Of a stretch of 27,176 nucleotides of DNA, positions 7,878 through 15,211 are shown one piece after another. Within the stretch, counting starts at the first letter, position 1. The number at the start of each line of letters is the position of its first letter. The stretch is from a virus, in IMG/VR virus record IMGVR_UViG_3300035179_000912, positions 1 through 27,176 of that record, one strand, 5' to 3'. The notes below the pieces were generated by a model. That model searched no databases. It saw nothing but the letters and a program-made list of their open reading frames with translations, and was not told where the DNA came from. The position numbers and the translations under genes are program-made.

Positions 7878-8221
7878 CTTTCCTCAACCGACAGGTTGAT
7901 AACACTGTTGACTTTTTTCTCAAGGAGCTCGGCAAGTTCAGGCGGAACGCAAGTGTCAATGTCCCGACTCAGAAGCTTCTCAAGAGTAATAGGGTTAGCG
8001 GTGCCTAATCCTTTACCTGGCTGCTTCAGGCTTGCCAAAACAAACTCTGCCTGGATTGCAGTATGGTTTATATTCAGAACTTGTCCTGTTTGATGATTGT
8101 ACTGCGTGTACTTCTCGATAATCTCTTTACGCACCGCCCAGGGAAGTTGCCTTGCAACGTAGTGGCCTCTGTATTCTTGGCCATAGCTCTCGTCGACATC
8201 AAACTCTTCTTCCTTTCGCAT
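7865..8221 (-). CDS. Tail assembly chaperone, upstream part
   Basis: The 118-aa product is acidic at its start (MRKEEEFDVDESYGQEYRG) and then largely helical (QLPWAVRKEIIEKYTQYN, IQAEFVLASLKQP, PPELAELLEKKVNSVINLS). This matches the size, composition and position of G-type tail chaperones, which follow the tail tube and precede the tape measure. It ends ERKNS at the slippery site, so a fraction of ribosomes probably continue into the next ORF. Its ATG lies inside the preceding small gene, a 23-bp overlap. Confidence 0.8.
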   Translation of the reverse strand: MRKEEEFDVDESYGQEYRGHYVARQLPWAVRKEIIEKYTQYNHQTGQVLNINHTAIQAEFVLASLKQPGKGLGTANPITLEKLLSRDIDTCVPPELAELLEKKVNSVINLSVEERKNS

Positions 8222-8405
8222 GATTGATCATCTCCATAGTTGCTACGCGGTTTTCGATTGCCGTGTTCACGTCTTCAAGAATGATTACTTGCATCCACTT
8301 TGGAAACTTCAGGATCCGAGCCCCAAGTCTATCCCATATTTTCATCCACTTCTTGCGCAGCTCTGCCTCCCGGCCCCAATTCTCCAAAATCTTAACTTCA
8401 GCCAT
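8199..8405 (-). CDS. Small helical protein after the tail tube
   Basis: The start is ATG 8405 because GGAGG lies 7 nt upstream; longer reading upstream runs through the end of the tail-tube gene without a ribosome site. The 68-aa product (MAEVKILENWGREAELRKKW onward) is rich in Trp, Lys and Arg and appears all-helical. It sits between the tail tube and the chaperones and overlaps the chaperone start by 23 bp. I do not recognise a family. A role in tail assembly follows from position only. Confidence 0.65.
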   Translation of the reverse strand: MAEVKILENWGREAELRKKWMKIWDRLGARILKFPKWMQVIILEDVNTAIENRVATMEMINHAKGRRV

Positions 8406-8416
8406 TCCCCGGCCTC

Positions 8417-9292
8417 CTAGCTTATCCAGAGATCTCGAGCAACAAACTTCGCCTTCACGCTCACAAGGTCCTCTTTCTTGTTCGGCAAGTCCCAATCTTC
8501 CCACTTGCAATGCTTGAACAAGGCCGTGTTTGTGCTTCCAAGGCCGAAAAGCAGACTGAACTCAGTATCATTCAAGATATCCACAAGCTCGGAGTTGCTC
8601 TCAAACTCCATAGTCAACTCGCCCTCAAGCTTACGATTTCTTTCACGCAAATATTTTAGCCATAATGCAGTGCCACCGCTTTGAATCACTCCAACAGGTT
8701 TCAGGTTATTCTCAACATCGAATTTCCAATCAGTCACATCAGTTAAGGTCACACCGCTTCCGCCTGAGGGAACACCCTTCTGCACATAAGAGTTGTTGAA
8801 CGGAACTGCGCCAGAAAAGTCACCGTATGTTGCACCTGTGATCAAAGAAGTTCCATATCCAATATTTCGTCCTATCAATTCAACATTTGCTTTTATCACA
8901 TCTTCCAGGTGACATTCAACGCTCAGCTTGTCAATCTTGCAACCAGCCAAAAGAAAGCTAAGAATGTCCGATGGATTTGACCACAAGCCTTTGTAATAGA
9001 GGATTTGAACGCTTAAGCTGCTGAGCGTTTGAACATGCTGTATGAAACTAATAGGCGAAACACTCGATAGGGCACTGGGAACTTTCAACGTTACTTTCTC
9101 CAGTCCAGCATTTAGACTTTGAAGGTCTCTGCTACCAATACCCATCGTTTTTATCAATCCAGGATCTACTTTCGGCTCCATGCCTTCCGTGTTTATTCCA
9201 AGGAATGCAGGATTAGCAGGCGTCTCGCTATACACAGTTTCTGCCACAAAATAGATTCGCGATTCATGCGCACCGTACGTTTCAACACTCAT
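8417..9292 (-). CDS. Major tail tube protein
   Basis: The 291-aa protein has the usual tail-tube traits: a short polar N-terminus (SRIYFVAETVYSETPANPAFLGI), beta strands throughout, Gly/Ser loops in the middle, and a C-terminal section (GELTMEFESNSELVDILNDTEF then VSVKAKFVARDLWIS) like Phage_tail_3/TP901-type tube proteins. It lies directly after the tail terminator and before the chaperone pair, the canonical slot. GGTG about 6 nt before the ATG serves as ribosome site. It should polymerise into the tail lumen. A contractile sheath gene is not seen, so a siphovirus-like tail is most likely. Confidence 0.8.
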   Translation of the reverse strand: MSVETYGAHESRIYFVAETVYSETPANPAFLGINTEGMEPKVDPGLIKTMGIGSRDLQSLNAGLEKVTLKVPSALSSVSPISFIQHVQTLSSLSVQILYYKGLWSNPSDILSFLLAGCKIDKLSVECHLEDVIKANVELIGRNIGYGTSLITGATYGDFSGAVPFNNSYVQKGVPSGGSGVTLTDVTDWKFDVENNLKPVGVIQSGGTALWLKYLRERNRKLEGELTMEFESNSELVDILNDTEFSLLFGLGSTNTALFKHCKWEDWDLPNKKEDLVSVKAKFVARDLWIS

Positions 9293-9305
9293 ACTCGTTC
9301 ACCTT

Positions 9306-10292
9306 TTAGAATAAGCCTCCAATGTCCTCGAAGAACCATGACTTCAGAACAAACTCAGTCCTGAAAATGAACGGTTTAACGTCAACCTTGTCCCTATCAC
9401 GAAAGGCCACGACATCTAGGTACGTGATACCGTTGACAGTAACTGTGCAGCTAACATAATCACAGTAGAGTACGGCCGCAGCGGACCCATTGCTCGAGTT
9501 TGTCGTTCTCGCCAACAACCAAACGTATCCGTTCGCGTCAATGTAATTCGTCAAGTTTGAAGTCAACGTGATAGTAACAGTCTCATTTGCTCCTCCGGAT
9601 TCAGTAGCGGCGTTTTGCCAGGCAGAGGCCACTTGATTCCACACCTTAATCGTGCTCCCGTTCCCTCCAGGAGCGGTTCCGTAACCCACAAAGTCTAAGA
9701 CAATTTTCAGAACCGTCTGCGCCTTGCTGGCTACTTTGAAGCGGAAGAGCATCATACCGTATTGAAGGTTGACTGAAACGCTTTTGCTATAGTCAATCGC
9801 GTCTGCAACCCAGATTTTCTGATAATCCGCACTTGAGAGCTCGGTCCATGCTGCGTTGCCCGGTGCAAACTCGCTTACACCTGCAGCTTGGAAAGCCTTG
9901 TGCGGATCCCCAGAAGGATATCCGAGTCCTACAAAGTCATAAATGGTCTGATTGGGAACCTTCATGTTCTGCCGCACAACACGGTTTATCTCTTCGACGA
10001 TCTTTTGCCGCATGCTTCTGCCCGTGTCTGAGCTGCCGACCTTGTCTGTGACCCACACGTTCACGGCAAGCCTGCCTCGTCGTTGACGTATCTTCCCGCT
10101 TATGTCGATTTTGTAATCTTCACTCTGACTCAGGCCCACGGTTACCTGGGCATCATAATTCTTGAAAAGCTCCCTTTCATACCATTGCTGGCTCACGTAG
10201 ACGCTGGCAACTGAACCGCTATTCTTGACCACGCGTACGTTCTGACTGAGAAGACGAATCGTGGTCGTAACTGGATCCTCAAAGCTGCTCAT
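9306..10292 (-). CDS. Tail terminator with inserted beta-sandwich domain
   Basis: ATG 10292 was chosen because it overlaps the upstream stop as ATGA; an ATG seven codons earlier gives a longer overlap. The first ~110 residues of the 328-aa product (DPVTTTIRLLSQNV, QWYERELFKNYDAQVTVGL, RGRLAVNVWVTDKV, VEEINRVVRQN) look like a tail terminator/completion protein. The same fold seems to resume at the end (DVKPFIFRTEFVLKSW). Between them, about 160-300, lies a beta-rich stretch starting DFVGLGYPSG with Asn/Gly/Thr-rich strands and sequons. It resembles a carbohydrate-binding jelly roll and would project from the neck. The core call comes from pattern and position; the insert's ligand is unknown. 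Confidence 0.65.
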   Translation of the reverse strand: MSSFEDPVTTTIRLLSQNVRVVKNSGSVASVYVSQQWYERELFKNYDAQVTVGLSQSEDYKIDISGKIRQRRGRLAVNVWVTDKVGSSDTGRSMRQKIVEEINRVVRQNMKVPNQTIYDFVGLGYPSGDPHKAFQAAGVSEFAPGNAAWTELSSADYQKIWVADAIDYSKSVSVNLQYGMMLFRFKVASKAQTVLKIVLDFVGYGTAPGGNGSTIKVWNQVASAWQNAATESGGANETVTITLTSNLTNYIDANGYVWLLARTTNSSNGSAAAVLYCDYVSCTVTVNGITYLDVVAFRDRDKVDVKPFIFRTEFVLKSWFFEDIGGLF

Positions 10293-11911
10293 TGACTTAT
10301 CAACTTCCTGCAAACAGCCTTGAAATACTGCGGATCCCCATTCAAATCAAGAACCTGAACGGTCAAGACCTCGTAGTCCACGCCTCGGCGACGGATCTTG
10401 TCATGAACCCGCACTGGCAAGAAACTGTAAACCGTGATGTGGTCTTCCGTGATATAGCCTGGCTCAATAACGATTTCGCCAGCAGCCCCCATGGTGACGA
10501 GGCCCTTAATGCTTAAGCCTTCGCTCCAAGCAACCTGATCAGCAGCCTCTTCAACAGAATGGAGAATAAGGTTCTCACCGCTCAGATCTATGGCGCGAGT
10601 CATGTCTGTGACCGGATCCTGATAGCTGAAGAAGAGCTCCGCAAGCCACGTCACGTTTGCCATAGCCTTCTGCGGCGTTATCGGACTGTAATCCGTGAAA
10701 ACTGGGCCCCAAAACAGAAATTCGTCCTGATACTTGCTGATTACCTGCATGCTCAGGGCAAGGCTCGGCTTGTCATGCGCAGCCCTGATCTTCCACAGGA
10801 TCCCACTTGTCACCGCGTCGTAATAGGCGCATGCCGGGAATCTTCCAATCACGTCAATGTACCCAGGCCAACAGATGGCAGGGTTATACGCTGGATACTG
10901 CGCTGAAGCCCTGATGCTTTCTAGGAAGCTGTAAACCTGCTGACAGGTTAAGCTCCACCCTTCATAAGTGTACAGGCCCAGTAAAGCGAAGCTCACCGGG
11001 TCATCGTAAACCTGAGTCTCGCCGAGGCCGACGCGATGCCAGTTCCCATCGCCCGTAGGCTCAGGGTCAAACCACAAGTACAGTTGCTCAAAACCGCTGC
11101 GCAAGAAACAAACCAGATCACTCATCATTGCGTTGTACGTGCTGGCATTCCCTGAATCGTAAGTTTGTGCTAGCATCTGCAAGCCGATTAGGCAGTACAG
11201 GTTTTCAACGTCGATCTGTTCGCTCCAGTCATCATCAATGGTGACGTACCTTGCGAATCCACCGTAATACCTGTCGTGTACGCCAAGAAAGACCGGCAAA
11301 GCCCGCATGTCACCGAGGAAAGTGTGCCCCGCAAGGACCGCAGCTGCAAGATAGCTACTTGTGCCGGCTAAGCTATAGGCCTCCAAGAGCGCAGGGATAC
11401 ATCTTCCCGCGTCGATGCTCCAGTATTCTTGGCTGTTTTCGCTGTTCTGGAATCCTCCATAAGCGTTTTTCGCGCCATCCATGCACTGCTGTGTGAGAAT
11501 GAAGTCTGCAAGACTCTTAATTTTCGTCAAGATATCAGCTTGATTCGCCGCGAACTGAGTGCTTGAATAAGCCTGATAAAGAAATTCGATTGCGAAGGCC
11601 GCTGGAAAAACACCTCGCCCATAAGCTAGGTCGGGACCTTCAACCTTGCCGTTCTTGGCTAGGTAATACGTGTTCACGAGGTTACTTTGCATCACGACAA
11701 CGTTACCGTTCACAGATGAGACTGCGTTCCACTCACTGTGGGCATCATCGCTAACCTGCACTGGATAACTACTTTGAAACTTGCTGCCATCCACAACCGT
11801 CACATTTTTCTGACCTGCAGAAGCATCCGCAGCCATCAAAGTTGGAATCACGTAAAAGTACGGTGCGTAATGCATCACGAAATCATAGTAACTCTGAGGA
11901 ACAGTCCCCAT
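10289..11911 (-). CDS. (alpha/alpha)-toroid enzyme-like protein fused to head-tail stopper
   Basis: The 540-aa protein reads as three parts. Residues about 25-90 are a beta module (NVTVVDGSKF, PVQVSDD, NAVSSVNGNVVVM) of a type seen in phage structural proteins. Residues about 95-420 are repeated helical hairpins with aromatic loops (NAYGGFQNSENSQEYWSIDAG, DDWSEQIDVENLYCLIGLQML, NPAICWPGYIDVIG), resembling the six-hairpin toroids of glycoside hydrolases and uronate-processing enzymes. Acidic residues in the loops could be catalytic. Residues about 430-540 end VHDKIRRRGVDYEVLTVQVLD then YFKAVCRKL, the pattern of head-tail joining/stopper proteins. It lies between the adaptor and the tail terminator, the stopper slot. 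A virion enzyme at the neck is the simplest reading; the substrate is unknown. Confidence 0.7.
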   Translation of the reverse strand: MGTVPQSYYDFVMHYAPYFYVIPTLMAADASAGQKNVTVVDGSKFQSSYPVQVSDDAHSEWNAVSSVNGNVVVMQSNLVNTYYLAKNGKVEGPDLAYGRGVFPAAFAIEFLYQAYSSTQFAANQADILTKIKSLADFILTQQCMDGAKNAYGGFQNSENSQEYWSIDAGRCIPALLEAYSLAGTSSYLAAAVLAGHTFLGDMRALPVFLGVHDRYYGGFARYVTIDDDWSEQIDVENLYCLIGLQMLAQTYDSGNASTYNAMMSDLVCFLRSGFEQLYLWFDPEPTGDGNWHRVGLGETQVYDDPVSFALLGLYTYEGWSLTCQQVYSFLESIRASAQYPAYNPAICWPGYIDVIGRFPACAYYDAVTSGILWKIRAAHDKPSLALSMQVISKYQDEFLFWGPVFTDYSPITPQKAMANVTWLAELFFSYQDPVTDMTRAIDLSGENLILHSVEEAADQVAWSEGLSIKGLVTMGAAGEIVIEPGYITEDHITVYSFLPVRVHDKIRRRGVDYEVLTVQVLDLNGDPQYFKAVCRKLISQ

Positions 11912-11936
11912 TCTATCACTTTAACAGTTAATTTAT

Positions 11937-12071
11937 CAAACGGTGAGTCTCGCAAGAGCTGCACACGAAATAGTCAGTTACTAGGCAGTTCTTGCAGACA
12001 AGCTGGCTAAGACGTTTCAGCCTTTCAACCGACAAGGTTTTTTCCGCCCTCAGAAATGACACAAGGTACAC
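11937..12071 (-). CDS. Micro-protein with zinc ribbon (44 aa)
   Basis: A GTG at 12071 with GGAG 6 nt upstream opens a 44-aa frame: a basic helix (ERLKRLSQL), then C-x2-C (VCKNC) and C-x2-C (VCSSC) nine residues apart, and a stop right after THR. Four cysteines in this spacing indicate a zinc ribbon or knuckle. A TTG at 12035, preceded by GAGGGCGG, would give a 32-aa version. It lies between the adaptor-linked micro-gene and the enzyme/stopper gene in the same direction. It could bind DNA or RNA or be a small neck component. Confidence 0.55.
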
Positions 12072-12123
12072 AAAAAACTCCAGAAGGGAGAAAGGAGAAG
12101 GCTTTCTGAGAGGCTTTGGATAC

Positions 12124-12255
12124 CTAGGTTGGTGTTATGACTTCGACGTCATAGCCATCGTTAATAAGCTGTTGCATCTCAGTGCTTTTTAGTACCATTT
12201 TGACACCGTTGACCTTGGCGAGGATGTAATTTCCTTTTCCGAGAACTTTGCTCAC
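12124..12255 (-). CDS. Micro-protein coupled to the head-tail adaptor (43 aa)
   Basis: A GTG start at 12255 overlaps the TGA of the adaptor gene as GTGA, a clear sign of translational coupling. The 43-aa product (SKVLGKGNYILAKVNGVKM, then VLKSTEMQQLINDGYDVEVI) has two beta strands and an amphipathic helix. Similar tiny proteins occur next to neck genes in tailed viruses but I cannot name the family. The coupling and sensible composition argue for a real gene. Confidence 0.65.
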   Translation of the reverse strand: MSKVLGKGNYILAKVNGVKMVLKSTEMQQLINDGYDVEVITPT

Positions 12256-12977
12256 GGGTTCATGAGGCCCCCATGATAGGTTGGCACATCATCCTTCCCG
12301 CTTGCCTCAGCTGCAACAACAGGCGTTGAAAAGTTCATCAAAACCCTGATAAGATCATTCCTGAAGCCTTGAACAGCATTCTCAAATGCAAGTCTGCTAA
12401 CACTAGCCTTCGTAATATACAGATCTCCCAGACGATAATCAAATGCGCCCAAGAGCATGCCGCCACTTGCTGCCACAAGCACACGAAGACACGCCAACTC
12501 CAGAGCAGCCATCTTAGCCCAGTTATAACGCTGATCCAGAAGAGAAAGAACAGAGCCCACAATCGAGTTCACGTACAAGTTGGCATGATCAACGTGAGCC
12601 TGAAAACTTGCTAGAGAGACCGGTAAACCAAAAACTGTGTACGTCTGGCTTGCTGAATCATAACTCGCGTTCAGGTGTGATTGAACGTCGTCAGCTGTAG
12701 TATACACGCCTGGGGCCGTAACCGGTGGGCTAGGCGGCTGAAGTGGACCTGGCGGCGCCGCTTGCGTGATTATCTGAAAGCTAAAAACATGGTCTACAAG
12801 GTCTATGCTGCCGATGTTTATGCGAAAAGTTGTTGAGCCTGGATTACTAGGCCAAAAGGTTCTACCGCCTAGATCATCTTGGGGCGTTAGCACGATCTGG
12901 TCGATTGTTGGAGTAAATGACAGACCGTGAGTTACATCAGCATGAGTATTCCCTGCAGTAATAGTTGCTGAACCCAT
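12252..12977 (-). CDS. Head-tail adaptor-like protein with N-terminal beta domain
   Basis: Of 241 residues, the last ~150 (VYTTADDVQSHLNASYD, then ANLYVNSIVGSVLSLL, AALELACLRVLVAASGG, FENAVQGFRNDLIRVLMNF) form a helical bundle like gp6/gp15-type connectors that bind the portal. The first ~75 residues (GSATITAGNTHADVTHGLSF, TPQDDLGGRTFWPS, STTFRINIG) are a separate beta module with the HGL motif common in tail fibres and lectin-like virion proteins. A Pro-rich linker (PPGPLQPPSPPVTAPG) joins the two. The adaptor call comes from fold pattern and gene order; the N-terminal module probably faces outward. Confidence 0.65.
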   Translation of the reverse strand: MGSATITAGNTHADVTHGLSFTPTIDQIVLTPQDDLGGRTFWPSNPGSTTFRINIGSIDLVDHVFSFQIITQAAPPGPLQPPSPPVTAPGVYTTADDVQSHLNASYDSASQTYTVFGLPVSLASFQAHVDHANLYVNSIVGSVLSLLDQRYNWAKMAALELACLRVLVAASGGMLLGAFDYRLGDLYITKASVSRLAFENAVQGFRNDLIRVLMNFSTPVVAAEASGKDDVPTYHGGLMNP

Positions 12978-12992
12978 TTAGACCAGAACTCT

Positions 12993-15131
12993 TTATGGCA
13001 CATATTCTGCTTTCCAGTAGCATGTCATCGTCGCTGGAAGAGATGTGCCTGTCACAGTCACATTTATGGCTGTGGCGTTTGCAATCCAAGTGTAACCTGA
13101 AACTGCCGTTGTGCTGAAACTACACCAAACACCTCCATGACCCGCGCTTGGCCCCGCAGTAAGTCCATGTGCAAAACTGAAGACCGTTGCAGTGACATTC
13201 GTTGCTGAACCATCATTCTCGGTGATATAGCCAAGGTTATAATGGATGATCATTGTTGTACCGCCTGGACTTACTGGACCTACTGTATTACTTGCAAATT
13301 GACAATATTGTACTTGGCAGGATGTTCCATGTATGTCAATTCCATAGCCAGTATTACTAGCTATATATACCCCATCAAAATAGTGATTAGTACCCCAAAC
13401 TTGAATTCCACCGCCAAGATTGCTTGTTACGCGGCCGCCGATAACTTGGTGGCTACTGCCGCCCCGTATCATTAATCCAAGTAGAGTATTACTGTCAAAT
13501 TCGCAGGAGAAGAACCATTTTGCCCAGCTAGATGTCCCAAGGTCAACGCCGCTTCCAGAGTTCGAAGCGAATCTGCAGCCGAAGAATGAAGCTGCATTGC
13601 TGTTGTCTGTAGCATTGTACCCATTTAGCCCACAACTTTCAATTGTGAAGCCAAAGTATCTGTGGCCCCAAGCGGAATTTCTAACGTACATGCCATCTTT
13701 CGCAGCATTGTATATCCACACTCGGTAGACTGTCAGATCCCACGTATTTCCTGTACAGTTGATTCCATCTCCGAGAGTGTTTTGCGCTTTATTCCCGTTT
13801 ATCGAGAAATCTCTCAGTTCCAAAAATTGCTCAGTGCCAGCAGGTGCCCATCGCATCACATCAATATTCGCATTGTTGTCCAAGATGAATTGTGTTGAAT
13901 ACATGCCATCACCTTCCAGGGTAATTTGGCCTTTCAGATTGATGGTGGTTTTGACTGTGTAGGTACCAAACTTGACGTGAATTAAGCCATAGGTCATATT
14001 GCCAAATGCGTTGTTTAAGACTGCACCAACATCATTGCTTCTAAAATCAATCTGCCCAGTCGTGCAATTCTTTAGTTGATATGTTGAACCAACAGCATCG
14101 ACGATGTAGCTTGCAGCCTCCAGAGGATTAACCACGACGTCGGTACGATTCTGGCTATTCCACCAAAGTTGGCCGCTTCCAGCAAAGTTTGTTGCATTAA
14201 CCCAAGTCGCACTATAAATACCATAAGACCCGCCTATGTTCCAGTCTCCAGTCAAAGCCCTTGTACCGTTCGCAAACAAGTACACGGCTAAATCCGGTGT
14301 GCCAGTGAGGTTCGCATATGGAAAAGTCTGCGGGACGCCAGTCAAGTTAGCATATGGATAAGTACTGGGGGTCGCCCCTATAGGCGTCCAAGCACTATTA
14401 TTGTAGACATAAAGACATCCTAAGTCACTTCTGAAGAAGACTTGTTTATCAATGGGTGATGCTGGAAAACTCGTGCCATTTTCAACGATTAGATGCAGAA
14501 TCTTGACGCCCTGGCCGCTTTGAAGCTGATCTATGCTTGCACAATAGAGTGATGTCAGATTCACGCTTTGAAGCAGCAAGGTGCCGGTTGAGAAGTTTAA
14601 GTCACTCTGCAAGACGCCTTGCGCGTAATATTGAGCTCTACCAAGACTGAAATCATCGATAATGCAGGTGGCACCAGCGTCCACTGTGTATAATATGCCG
14701 AGTGCGCCTTTTTCAACGATAAACCGCGTGTTATTCCGCACTATCGGCGAAGCACTATACCCGCCCTCCTTGACATAGACGCTACCGCCAAGAACAGACA
14801 CAGCGTCGAGGCCTGACTGCATCACAAGCGTATGATTCACACTGTATAGATCAAGCTTTCCTATCGTACCATTCTGCAGCGTCGCATAAGCATCCACGAG
14901 ACCTACAACGTACGTGCTTGGATTCTGGAACGGATAGAAACTGCTGTTCACTGGCACTTCCAGGGTGTGCTCTATCGCCGATACCCGGTCCGCAAGATTA
15001 ACATTCACCGAAACGTTAGCGCCAAAATACGCGGCAACCCCAGCGCACACTAGGATTGCACAAATCATCAATGTTCTAGCCCATGTCAAACCGTTAACCT
15101 GAATGCTCTGAGCTTTGTTGTCCGAACTCAT
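12993..15131 (-). CDS. Membrane-anchored right-handed beta-helix protein
   Basis: The 712-aa protein has one hydrophobic segment near its N-terminus (TLMICAILVCAGVAAYFGANV, about 20-40). A strand-rich region and two tandem YANLTG(V/T)P repeats (about 260-280) follow. From about 370 comes a pectate-lyase-like right-handed beta-helix whose coils show repeated N-G/S-N spacing (DFSINGNKAQN, FFGCRFASNSGSG, YIASNTGYGIDIHG). The last ~75 residues form a beta domain with an AHGL motif, like the one on the adaptor. N-x-S/T sequons are very frequent, suggesting exposure outside the cell. It lies between the capsid and neck genes after a terminator. It may be a receptor-binding or glycan-degrading spike, or a protein displayed on infected cells. 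Confidence 0.75.
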   Translation of the reverse strand: MSSDNKAQSIQVNGLTWARTLMICAILVCAGVAAYFGANVSVNVNLADRVSAIEHTLEVPVNSSFYPFQNPSTYVVGLVDAYATLQNGTIGKLDLYSVNHTLVMQSGLDAVSVLGGSVYVKEGGYSASPIVRNNTRFIVEKGALGILYTVDAGATCIIDDFSLGRAQYYAQGVLQSDLNFSTGTLLLQSVNLTSLYCASIDQLQSGQGVKILHLIVENGTSFPASPIDKQVFFRSDLGCLYVYNNSAWTPIGATPSTYPYANLTGVPQTFPYANLTGTPDLAVYLFANGTRALTGDWNIGGSYGIYSATWVNATNFAGSGQLWWNSQNRTDVVVNPLEAASYIVDAVGSTYQLKNCTTGQIDFRSNDVGAVLNNAFGNMTYGLIHVKFGTYTVKTTINLKGQITLEGDGMYSTQFILDNNANIDVMRWAPAGTEQFLELRDFSINGNKAQNTLGDGINCTGNTWDLTVYRVWIYNAAKDGMYVRNSAWGHRYFGFTIESCGLNGYNATDNSNAASFFGCRFASNSGSGVDLGTSSWAKWFFSCEFDSNTLLGLMIRGGSSHQVIGGRVTSNLGGGIQVWGTNHYFDGVYIASNTGYGIDIHGTSCQVQYCQFASNTVGPVSPGGTTMIIHYNLGYITENDGSATNVTATVFSFAHGLTAGPSAGHGGVWCSFSTTAVSGYTWIANATAINVTVTGTSLPATMTCYWKAEYVP

Positions 15132-15167
15132 ATCTCAAACATTCCTGTAAGATTGTAACTCTGAAAC

Positions 15168-15200
15168 GAAACGAAAAGAGGAAAAAGAAAAAGGGAAAAT
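15168..15200 (-). terminator. T-rich terminator after the major capsid gene
   Basis: On the minus strand, starting about 12 nt after the capsid stop codon, there is a pyrimidine-rich stretch with several runs of three to five T (TTTTCCCTTTTTCTTTTTCC and onward). Archaeal RNA polymerase terminates at such tracts. It may reduce transcription downstream so that capsid protein is made in excess over neck and tail proteins. The 80-bp gap shows no obvious TATA box for the next gene. Confidence 0.45.
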
Positions 15201-15211
15201 CTAGGGCTTTT

